Source: Bacteroidales bacterium
GTDB taxonomy: Bacteria > Bacteroidota > Bacteroidia > Bacteroidales > VadinHA17
Direction of reading: 5' to 3'
Length of the DNA stretch: 27,115 nucleotides
NCBI GenBank assembly: GCA_012514255.1
Contig: JAAZAP010000315.1
Location: 1-27,115 of the forward strand
In this document: piece after piece, positions 6,335 to 15,300 of the stretch
Position numbering within the stretch: position 1 is the first letter of the stretch
Layout of the letters: the number at the start of each line of letters is the position of its first letter
Notes under the pieces: generated by a model
Told to the model about the DNA's origin: nothing
The model's input: the letters and a program-made list of their open reading frames with translations, nothing else
Database searches by the model: none
Translations under genes and position numbers: made by a program

Positions 6335-8110
6335 TCAGATCTTTATCACCTCATCAAACCACCTCACCACCGACTCACGGTGGGTCACAAAGACGATCGT
6401 TATCCGCTCCTTCAGCTGTGCCAGCACCTCCATGACGGTGGCTTCGTTCTCTGCATCGAGCGACGAAGTAGCCTCGTCGAGCAGCAGCACTGACGGTCTT
6501 CGCAGCAGCACCCTCGCCAGCGCCAGTCGTTGGCATTCGCCGCCGGAAAATGAAGTATGGTAATTCACCAGGAAGGCATCCAGACCCTTCCTGAACCGCT
6601 TCACCAGGTGCGCAGCGTTGACCTGCTCCAGCGCCTCCATAACCTCCTCATCCGAAATCCCGCCGCCACCTTGAGCAGCGCCACTGGTACCAATCCCGTC
6701 GCCACCCGGGCTTCCGCCAGGACGATTCTCACCCCTGCCCCCCTGACCGCTGTCCCACACCAGGTTCTCCCTCAGCGTGCCGTCAATGAAGAACGGATCC
6801 TGCGGCAGGTATCCCAGCCCCGCCTTCCATTGCGGCAGCAACTCATCACCCAGTGCCACACCGTCAATCAGCACTCGCCCCGCAGAGGGTTTCTGCAACC
6901 CCGCAATAAGATCTATCAGGGTTGTTTTCCCGCGTCCCGACTGCCCCACGATCCCGGTGATGGTATTGGCCCTTATGACCGCACTGAAACGTTCAAAAAG
7001 CTTTTCCCCGTCAGGATAGGCAAAGCTGACATCCTCGAGCCTGATCTCCTTCTTCAGCCCAACAGCATCATGAAAGCCACCGCCAGCCACGCCAGGCTCC
7101 GGAAGCTCTTCATCCAGCTGCATCACCAGCTTTACCGACGGCACGTTAGAGACTATCATGTTGACGTCTGTATTGATCGCTATCAGCTGCGGGAAAATGC
7201 GCGAGAAGAGCAGTATCAGTATGACGAACGAGGCCATCGGCACCGTGCCCGACCAGTAGCCGAACCATACTATCCCCACCAGCACCACCAGTCCCACGAT
7301 GCGCTGTATCAGCTGGGGCAACGACCAGTTCCTCTGCATCCTGTATTCCATGTCGAGCAGCGAGGTGCTCGCCTCGTCGAAGCGGTTGAAGTAATAATCC
7401 TCCGAGCTGTGCACCTTGGCTATCTTAACCGTCTGCCAGAAGTCGTCGATGTATTTCAGCAGCCTGTTGTACGAGTCGACGTACCCCTGCCCCAGGCGGA
7501 ACGACCGCGCGAGGAACCGTCGGAGAGAAAAGAAGACCAGTATGCCAACGCCGATGATGATCAGTGTGAAACCTGCAGAGACCAGCATCGCGTAGACCGT
7601 GTATGCCGCCGTCATTATCACTGTCGTCAACAGCTTGAGGTAGAAGAAGTAATAGTTTGCCAGGTTGGGCACCTCGCGGGTCAGCACCTGCAGGTGGTTG
7701 GTCTTGCTGCGCATGTTCAGCAGCTGCCAGTCGGCCATGATGATCTTGCGGAAGAGACTGCGGCGCAGCGTATAGATGAATGTCTGCTGGTAGCGGGCGT
7801 CGAGTATCGACTTGCGGTACTGCAGCAGTGCTATCAGCGTTAGCAGCACCATGTATATCACCAGCACGCTGCCGATGGTGAGGCTGATGCCGGCCCTGTC
7901 AGCCAGGTTCTGTATGAAGAGGGCGACGCCCTCCGGCTCCCCATCAGATGTGCCTATGCTGAGCAGCTGCAGGAGCGGTATCAGCAGCACTATCGAGAAG
8001 CCCGACGTCACCCCCTGCAGCAGTGTCAGCAGGAAGATCAGCGCCAGCTTCCAGGGCTGGTGATCGCGCAGCAGCTTAAAGGTCTTGACTATGAACAGAT
8101 ATTTGTGCAT
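6335..8110 (-). CDS. ABC exporter, MsbA/McjD type (candidate lasso-peptide exporter)
   Basis: A 591-aa half-transporter with fused membrane and ATPase domains, acting in the inner membrane. Residues 1-325 hold about six hydrophobic helices. The ATPase domain has Walker A GQSGRGKT (389-396), Q-loop Gln437, signature FSGGE (521-525), Walker B VLLLDE (541-546) and H-loop His577, so it should be active. Residues 454-484 are a glycine-rich insertion (15 Gly of 31) between the Q-loop and the signature; this is unusual. Lasso clusters normally encode such an exporter (D), which makes it the best candidate for the cluster at 23-27 kb. It is separated from that cluster by three giant surface-protein genes, so a lipid or glycan flippase for the neighbouring polysaccharide locus is a real alternative. 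Confidence 0.85.
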   Translation of the reverse strand: MHKYLFIVKTFKLLRDHQPWKLALIFLLTLLQGVTSGFSIVLLIPLLQLLSIGTSDGEPEGVALFIQNLADRAGISLTIGSVLVIYMVLLTLIALLQYRKSILDARYQQTFIYTLRRSLFRKIIMADWQLLNMRSKTNHLQVLTREVPNLANYYFFYLKLLTTVIMTAAYTVYAMLVSAGFTLIIIGVGILVFFSLRRFLARSFRLGQGYVDSYNRLLKYIDDFWQTVKIAKVHSSEDYYFNRFDEASTSLLDMEYRMQRNWSLPQLIQRIVGLVVLVGIVWFGYWSGTVPMASFVILILLFSRIFPQLIAINTDVNMIVSNVPSVKLVMQLDEELPEPGVAGGGFHDAVGLKKEIRLEDVSFAYPDGEKLFERFSAVIRANTITGIVGQSGRGKTTLIDLIAGLQKPSAGRVLIDGVALGDELLPQWKAGLGYLPQDPFFIDGTLRENLVWDSGQGGRGENRPGGSPGGDGIGTSGAAQGGGGISDEEVMEALEQVNAAHLVKRFRKGLDAFLVNYHTSFSGGECQRLALARVLLRRPSVLLLDEATSSLDAENEATVMEVLAQLKERITIVFVTHRESVVRWFDEVIKI

Positions 8111-8195
8111 CGTATGGCGGGGAGACGAAGCTCAACGCTCCGGCCCGTTATGAAATCAGTCGCATTTTCGCATTTATCCTTTCGGGAAGGAAGAT

Positions 8196-8227
8196 GCGCC
8201 CGCTCTGTCACCATGCAGAGCGGGCGC
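8196..8227 (-). terminator. Strong 12-bp hairpin after the 1276-aa gene
   Basis: A perfect 12-bp GC-rich stem (GCGCCCGCTCTG / CAGAGCGGGCGC, 8-nt loop) starts 29 nt after the stop at 8257. The minus strand then reads ATCTTCCTTCC, pyrimidine-rich but without a pure T-run. It should separate this gene from the ABC exporter. Confidence 0.7.
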
Positions 8228-8256
8228 GGAAGTTATTATATTGCGATACCTCTCCT

Positions 8257-11200
8257 CTACAGAACGATAACCTTCTTTGAGGTCACCTTCACCCCGTCGG
8301 TCACCCGCACCAGGCATACCCCACCCGTTCCGGCCGGCAGGGATACCGTATTGAGGTCACCGTCAGTAAGGTGTGTTTTCAGGATCCTGTTACCCTGAAG
8401 GTCGAACAGCTCGCAGAGCGATCCATTGGTGACCGGACCTTTGATGATGATCTTGCCGAATGAGCTCCATATACGTAATCCGGTCTCCTGTTCAGGAAGG
8501 TTCACGCCCGTTGGAGTATTTGTCGAGGCTATGATATAGAACCGTCCGGTGCCGTAGCTCTCTGCAGGCAGGGTGACGGTATATGTGCTGCTGCTCAGGT
8601 CGGTGAAGGTGCCTGCCGTACGGTCCTCGAGCCAGAACTTATTAGTGCCGGCCGGTACCGTAACGGCTGAGAATACTACTTCGCCGCCATCCTCGGTGTC
8701 TACACCTACCGGGACAACAATAGTATCAGCCACGGAGAGCGGCAGTGCCTGCCGGGTGTAGTTGATGCCGTTGTCACTGGCCGGCAGGATGGTATAGAGC
8801 TCAACATCCTGGCCCGACTTGAATAACCCTATGTCATAACCCGGGTCAACGCCCGTGGTCGTCTCCTGATTGTATACCACCGTGGTAATCACCTCCCCTG
8901 TAGGATGAGTAACTTTCAGTTGCAGTCCCGGCCAGCGGTCGTCCGTCCCGCCCGACTTGAGCATGGCGGTGGCGGTGCTGTGCTCCTGCATCGCGCGGGT
9001 AAACAGGAACTCCGAGTTATCATTCATGGCCAGGACAAAGAATCCCTGTCCGGCCTGTATATGTGTCGCGCTGAGGTCTGTCCCCGACGGCCACCCGGTA
9101 TAGTTGGCCACATAGTAGTATCGCCTGGAGGTGCCGTCGAACAGGTAAAGTGCAACGTAGTTTGGATCAAACTGGCTAAGGGAGGGCGTGGCGTTGTAAT
9201 TGGCGTTTATAAATGCAGAAGCGTTGATGGCAGAAGGAAAAGGATTACCAGGCAGGTTCCATCCTCTGCCGCCGAGGTTCTCCAGGCTTCTGCCGGAGAC
9301 ATAAGCCCGGTCAAAATAACTCTCATCAGGGGCTATGGCGTCTGCGTAAGGAGATGATGCGGCCACTGTCAGGTCGCTGTTGACGATGGGACCGGTGAAA
9401 GATATCACTCCGTCGCTGGCCTCCTCCTGGCGGATGTTGTACCCATGGCCCGGCAGGGCAGAGGTGATGTCGGTAGTAGACCATGCACCGGCAATCTCTG
9501 ACCATTGAAAAACCGTGTTGACCTTTCCAGTATTCGCATCGGAGTTCGTTGCCACAGGCGCCGCTGCCAAGTGCCAGTCAGACGTTGCATCAGAGCCCGG
9601 TTTAAGCTGCCTGTTATATGTTATATTGCCCGTGGCTGTGCCGTTAACAATCAGCGATCCGCTTGATGCCATAGCAGAGTTGACAATCAACGATCCGTTA
9701 ATTGTGAGATCGTTTTCTATTGTCAAGCCTCCTTCAGAAGCCACTATAAGACTGGCTGCAGACTCAATGATCAGATTGTTGCATTCAGCATTTGCTGTAA
9801 TCTGAGGAGCAAAATCGGCACCAACAATTACAACATCATCCGTTAAGCCCGGCACTGTTGAAGTCCAATTTCCAGCAACCTCCCAGGCGCTGCTTAATGT
9901 TCCCTCCCACCTGATTATACCTTCCTCAACAGTACCGACAATAGCTTCAGGTTCTGCAAGAGCAATTTTTCGAATACGCACATCGTCAAAGTAAACAGGG
10001 TAGTCATTCCCCCAGTTTTGAAGACAGATTCCTCCCGACAAAACATCTCCTCCGGCATTTGTCGGACTAGCCACCTCAATATCATTAAAGAACAAGGTAA
10101 TTGCATTCCCTGTTGCTGATATCCTGAATTTATAGTACAGGTCGGCTGAATAATCGTAAGGTGTTGAAGAGTTTATATACCAGGTACCCTCGTGGTATTT
10201 TCTCAGAAACAGGTCATTGGTTGTGGGTCCTCCGCGGAGCTGAGTAATATACCTGTTGGCAATATCGGTATATCTGAACCCCACTTCAGGTACACATTGG
10301 GGACTCTGATCCTCACTCAACATTACATTGGTCTCAAGAATAAAATCTGTAAAACCAGTATTCACTGTAGTGATGAAAAAGTCATGTGAATCATTCCCAA
10401 TTATGCTCAGGGCATCATTATCATTTACTTTTACAAATTCCAATATTGGACTCCCAACTGTAATCCATTTGTCCGGATCAATACCGGTGACAGAGTACTC
10501 GTAATCACCGCCATAGAGGTTCTCCAGGTAAAGGGCATCAATGAAAAATTTTGTAGCCCAGGGCAAAATCTGATTTGAGGAATAGAAGCCGTTGATAGGA
10601 TCTGATCCTGCAATGCCACCGTCAATTCCGGTATTTGCTGAATTACCCTGTACACTTACAAGATACCTGTTCATTGCTCTTGAGGCATCCAGGTAATTCT
10701 GGTTATTTGTATGATAGTACAACCTGGACCATACGATACTCATCTGTGCTGATCCTGTCAGGCACTCATCAGGTTCATCGGTAATCCAGTCCGAATAATA
10801 CGCTCCTCCTGTGAAGGATCCATCTGCCTGAATCTGTCCTAATAAAGCATCTGCCGTTCTTGTTGCTGCATCAACACAGTTAGCTGCAATTGTCAAAAGC
10901 GTATCATTAGCACCTGTTGCCTCTGACAGCAGAATTAACCCCGATTCCAGCAGTCCTTCCGCACAGTAACCAATAGCATGTGTTATTGGACGAGTATTCT
11001 GTGATAACTGTAATCCATTATTATTAAACCACCCGGTGTTGTTTTCTTCCAGGCTCAATATCCAATAAAGATTTTCTACTGTTGCAGTTAAATAGGCGTC
11101 ATTGCCCGTTCTCTGCCATAACCTGAGCATTGGCCAGTCCATCCTGCTGTGATAGGCATGCGGAAATCCATTAAAGCACCTGGCATTATTCCATGATCCA

Positions 11201-12087
11201 TCAGCCTCCTGTGTACTCACCAGAAAATCTCCTGCTTCTGTTGCTGCCGAGAGGTATCCGGCAGCTTTGGCACGTTCATCTTCATCCTCTGATATTATCA
11301 ACTCATCATAGGCTCTTAGCAGCCCGTCGATCACCTGCCCTGTATTATATATGGAAACCTCCCATGTACCATCTGCATTTTGCATTCGAACCAGCCAGTC
11401 TGACATCTGAATTGCCCTGGATCTAAGGTTTGCATCTTCCAGTGAATGATATTGATCAAAGACAGTGGGGATGGTATATCCAGTAACTTCCTGATAATCC
11501 GGACCGGACCACGGTCCGGAAGGGTAGGAGTAATGATTGGCAACACCAGTTGCATCAATCCCGTCAACATAAACATCCTGAGCAACTTTAATCCAGCTAA
11601 TCGCTTTTGATATTGCAGCTTCATGAGTTATTATCTGAGTTTGAACATAACCACTGAAATCATCAAAGAATTCGAATGTAAGATCACCATCCGATGCGTT
11701 TTCAGCCTGATCATTGCCATAATACATATAAATGATATTGTCACTCGCTTCTGAAAGAAGTGGTATCCTTACCCATAATGTGCCTGAGGTTCCGTAAGTC
11801 CAGTTTTCCAGCCAAAAAGATAATTCAGTAACGCCATCTGACGATGTAAACCTAATGTCAGAACCATCACTATTGACATGGCTCCAGGGAATGGAAATAT
11901 CAAGAGAGACTTTGACCTGATGTTCTGCCAACGATTCACCTGTATTTGTTATTGAAACAGGAAGACGATATAGCCAACCAGTGTTATACCATGGTTGTGA
12001 TACACCACTATTAGTCGCTAGAAGGCTTAAGAATAAAATAGCCAAGATTCTCAAGACCAGTTTTCTGTTTAAAATTGCGGTTTTCAT
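8257..12087 (-). CDS. Giant T9SS surface protein: DUF2341, helical toroid, LamG-like
   Basis: A 1276-aa predicted secreted protein. A signal peptide (1-30) is followed by DUF2341 (about 31-135, starting WYNTGWLYRLPV). A helical region (about 150-530) has repeated DGTW/DGSW motifs and PSGPWSGPDYQEVTGY, suggesting an alpha/alpha toroid of the six-hairpin type. A LamG-like sandwich follows (about 540-720), then beta-rich modules starting with WEGTLSSAWEVAGNW. The last 80 residues are a T9SS type A sorting domain (LRIWSSFGKIIIKG, ending KKVIVL). I infer surface export through T9SS and a carbohydrate-directed role; the substrate is unknown. The ATG at 12087 is 81 nt below a clear promoter. The toroid is closely related to that of the 1751-aa neighbour. 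The gene's 3' half looks GC-richer than its 5' half. Confidence 0.82.
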   Translation of the reverse strand: MKTAILNRKLVLRILAILFLSLLATNSGVSQPWYNTGWLYRLPVSITNTGESLAEHQVKVSLDISIPWSHVNSDGSDIRFTSSDGVTELSFWLENWTYGTSGTLWVRIPLLSEASDNIIYMYYGNDQAENASDGDLTFEFFDDFSGYVQTQIITHEAAISKAISWIKVAQDVYVDGIDATGVANHYSYPSGPWSGPDYQEVTGYTIPTVFDQYHSLEDANLRSRAIQMSDWLVRMQNADGTWEVSIYNTGQVIDGLLRAYDELIISEDEDERAKAAGYLSAATEAGDFLVSTQEADGSWNNARCFNGFPHAYHSRMDWPMLRLWQRTGNDAYLTATVENLYWILSLEENNTGWFNNNGLQLSQNTRPITHAIGYCAEGLLESGLILLSEATGANDTLLTIAANCVDAATRTADALLGQIQADGSFTGGAYYSDWITDEPDECLTGSAQMSIVWSRLYYHTNNQNYLDASRAMNRYLVSVQGNSANTGIDGGIAGSDPINGFYSSNQILPWATKFFIDALYLENLYGGDYEYSVTGIDPDKWITVGSPILEFVKVNDNDALSIIGNDSHDFFITTVNTGFTDFILETNVMLSEDQSPQCVPEVGFRYTDIANRYITQLRGGPTTNDLFLRKYHEGTWYINSSTPYDYSADLYYKFRISATGNAITLFFNDIEVASPTNAGGDVLSGGICLQNWGNDYPVYFDDVRIRKIALAEPEAIVGTVEEGIIRWEGTLSSAWEVAGNWTSTVPGLTDDVVIVGADFAPQITANAECNNLIIESAASLIVASEGGLTIENDLTINGSLIVNSAMASSGSLIVNGTATGNITYNRQLKPGSDATSDWHLAAAPVATNSDANTGKVNTVFQWSEIAGAWSTTDITSALPGHGYNIRQEEASDGVISFTGPIVNSDLTVAASSPYADAIAPDESYFDRAYVSGRSLENLGGRGWNLPGNPFPSAINASAFINANYNATPSLSQFDPNYVALYLFDGTSRRYYYVANYTGWPSGTDLSATHIQAGQGFFVLAMNDNSEFLFTRAMQEHSTATAMLKSGGTDDRWPGLQLKVTHPTGEVITTVVYNQETTTGVDPGYDIGLFKSGQDVELYTILPASDNGINYTRQALPLSVADTIVVPVGVDTEDGGEVVFSAVTVPAGTNKFWLEDRTAGTFTDLSSSTYTVTLPAESYGTGRFYIIASTNTPTGVNLPEQETGLRIWSSFGKIIIKGPVTNGSLCELFDLQGNRILKTHLTDGDLNTVSLPAGTGGVCLVRVTDGVKVTSKKVIVL

Positions 12088-12135
12088 GGTCTACCTAGTT
12101 CAAGACAGTGCTCTTCAGTTACTATTCTGCAAAAC

Positions 12136-12156
12136 TCCTCAATACTATTTTGAGGA
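12136..12156 (-). other. Leader hairpin before the 1276-aa gene
   Basis: TCCTCAA/TTGAGGA form a perfect 7-bp stem with a 7-nt loop. It falls in the predicted 5' leader, between the promoter and the ATG at 12087. Its role is unknown. Confidence 0.4.
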
Positions 12157-12167
12157 ACCTTAAATCT

Positions 12168-12199
12168 TAAAGGTAAACCGGCAACAGAAATAATACAAA
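12168..12199 (-). promoter_or_regulatory. Promoter of the 1276-aa gene (TTTG-N20-TACCTTTA)
   Basis: TTTG (12199-12196), exactly 20 nt, then TACCTTTA (12175-12168), matching TAnnTTTG at all but the last base, 81 nt before the ATG. The other two giant genes have the same arrangement with the same 20-nt spacer. Confidence 0.6.
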
Positions 12200-12215
12200 T
12201 GAAATGTGACAAACC

Positions 12216-12241
12216 TGATCTATTCATTGATGAACAGATCA
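12216..12241. promoter_or_regulatory. Dyad upstream of the 1276-aa gene promoter
   Basis: An inverted repeat of 11 bp with one mismatch (TGATCT-a-TTCAT / ATGAA-c-AGATCA, 2-nt centre). It lies 17 bp upstream of the TTTG box and 115 bp after the stop of the 1751-aa gene. It could be an operator or a terminator; there is no T-run on the minus strand, which favours an operator. Confidence 0.4.
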
Positions 12242-12355
12242 TGCTCTTAGTTAATCTTTTGACGCAAATCCTAATTTACAGCCCGGACGGCAATAATTCA
12301 AAGTTTAATATTATGAATAGCTTAATTCGAATAGTACCTTATTATTGTTACGATA

Positions 12356-15300
12356 TCACAGCACTGCTACTTTAGCTGTAGTCACTCTGACCCCATCAAT
12401 TACTCTTATGTAAAAGACACCTCGGAGGCCTGAAGGTAAATCTACAGTATTCAATTCGCCGTCTGAAAGAAGACGCTCAATTATCCTTGTTCCCTGCATG
12501 TCAAATATTTCACACACAGCTTTATCACTGACACTACCCTTGATGATGATCCTGCCATATGCACTCCATATCCGAAGACCTCTATCTTCAGCCTCCGCAT
12601 CATCCGATCCCGTCGGTGTATTCGTCGACGCTACGATGAAGAACCGCCCTGTACCATAGCTCTTCGCCGGTAGGGTAACCGTATAACTCTTTGTCGTCAG
12701 ATCCGTAAAGACCCCGGCAGTACGGTCCTCAAGCCAGAACTTGTTACTGCCAAGTGGCACCGTGAAGGCTGTGAATGTAACCTCTCCGCCCTGTTCGCTG
12801 TCAACGCCCACTGCTACTGTGATCCTGTCTGCTCCCGTCACCGGCAGTGCCTGACGGGCAAGGTTTACACCCTCATCCTTGCCAACAAGCGTTGTGTATA
12901 TCTCAACCCCTGAACCAGCACTGAGAAGACCTATGTCATAACCCGGATCAAGACCAACACTCATATTGTCATTATATACTATCAGTGTCTGATGCTCCTT
13001 TTCCCCGTATTTTGCCTTGAGCTGTACCCCGGGCCAGGGGTCGTCCGTTACCGCTGACTTTAATAAAACAGTACCTGTACTGTGCGTCTGCATCGAGGAA
13101 GTAAAATCAAATTCAGCACCGTTGTTATTAGCCAGAACCATAAAGCCCTGGCCAGCCTGAACAATACTACCATGGCTGTCTGCTCCTTCCGGATAACCAG
13201 GAATAGATTCAGCTGAATATTTGTATAAACCGGCGATGCCGTCATAAACATACAGTGCTTGGTAGTAAGGATCAAAGCTGTTCAGGTTTGTACTGATAAA
13301 CAGTGAGGCATCCATGGCCGAGGTAAACGGGTTGCCTAGCAGGTTCCAGCCGCCACCTCCCCAACCAGACGTCCAACCCCTGCCTGGTGCCCAGTAGTCC
13401 AGGTCAGTAATAAATTCACCCCATGGATCAGTGTCATCATAATCAACCCGGCTATCATAATCTAAGGCATATGGTGAACTGGCAACATAGGTAGCGTTGC
13501 TGACAACAGACCCCGTGAAGGAGAATTCACCGTCACTGTTAGTAGCCTGGTAGACGTTGTAACCTTTCCCGCTTTGAAAGTATTCTGTTGTAACCTCCGA
13601 CCAGACAGCGTCGTCTTCATCCCATACTCTTAGAAAATCGACCTTGGCATCATAGGTGGTCAGAAAATCAGGAATAGACAGGCCGCCAACAGGTGAGGAG
13701 AACAGGTGCTTGTCGCCCGTGCTTGACTCCGGCCTCAGGAAACGGTTAAAGGTAACCGTTCCGGTGCCTGTACCTTTAACTATCAATGAGCCGCTCGAAA
13801 TCAGTCCGTCAGGCTCCACGTAGGCAGCCGATTCAATAATCAGATTACCGTTGTTTTCAAGATTGCCACCTACGGTAAGCTCCCCTCCGTCATCAACCGT
13901 GATAGTTGATCCGGACATGATCATCAGGCCATAGCAAACATTTCCGGTTCCGGAGATAAGCGGCTGTGTAGGTGAAGGACTTATTGTGACAATGGAGCAT
14001 GGACCTGGTACGACATCATCAGCCCAGTTAGATGCATTGTTCCAGTCCGCATCCTCATCTCCGGTCCATTGCCCGGGTGACTCTTCATCACCAACAGTAA
14101 CTGATGGTTCAGAGTCAGCATATTTTCTTATTCTGAAATTATCAACCCATGCCCTTGCACCAGTGCTCCATCCCATCAAACCGCATGTTCCGGAGGAGAA
14201 TGTGGCATCAGCAGGACCAGTAATATCAGCACTACCTGTTCCGTAGAAGGAATGTGCAGATCCATCTATTACAGCCTTGATGTCATACCATGTGCTAAGG
14301 GCAAAGGAGCCACCGTCTGTAAGTACGCTTGTGGTTGCATTATTCCTCCTGATAAATCGCCATTCAGCAGCTGTAGTGTTAGGATTCAATGTGTAACAAT
14401 AATCAGATTCAGGGGTAGTGCCTCTGTAATAAACACCCAACTGTCCACTGAGGAGATCACTCATGAATTCATATTCGATAATGCCGTCTGAAAAAGTATA
14501 GTCAATACCATCTTTCTGTGCCCGCATCGTTGGATACGGACTCGAAAACGACCCGGCAGCATCAAACAGCAGCATATTATTATCAATGCTGAAATATTGA
14601 CCTCCGGAAGGAAATATCCATTTATCCGGATCGATGCCGGGTATCTGATAATCTTCACCGTAAAGACTTTCATAATACAAGGCATCAATGAAGAACTTCG
14701 TTGCCCATGGAAGTATTTTATTAGGTGTGTAATACCCGGAAATTGGGTCTGATCCGGCAATGCCCCCGTCAATGCCTGTGTCAGTTGAATTTCCCTGTAC
14801 TGTGACAAGGTACCTGTTCATTGCTCTTGCTGCATTAAGGTAGTCGCTGACATCAGTATGATGATATAATCGTGTCCAGACAATACTCATCTGGGCAGAC
14901 CCGGTTAGGCATTCATCTGTTGTATGAGGAGTCCAGTCTGAATTGTATGCACCTCCGGAGAGTGACCCGTTGGCATCAATCTGACCCAATAGGGCGTCAG
15001 CTGTTCTTTGTGCCGCAGCGATACAACTTTGCCCTAAAGCGGCAATATCCTGATTAATGTTTGAAGTCAGTATTAATCCGCATTCCAGAAGCCCTTCAGC
15101 ACAGTACCCTATAGTATGTGTAACCGGATACGTATTTGTTGATAGACTCAGGCCGTTATTGTTAAACCAGCCACTTGTACCTGCTTCGAGTGAAAGTATC
15201 CAATTCAGATTTGCTATTGTGGCAGTCAGGTAACGGTTATCTCCTATTCGTTGCCACAGTCTGAGCAGAGGCCAGTCAATCCTGCTGTGGTATGCATGCG

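Noticed and set aside
6557..7843. Long plus-strand open frame (428 codons) opposite the ABC exporter
   Set aside because: It is antisense to a gene with all ABC motifs, is rich in His, Gln and Arg without any domain, and is explained by the codon use of the real gene.
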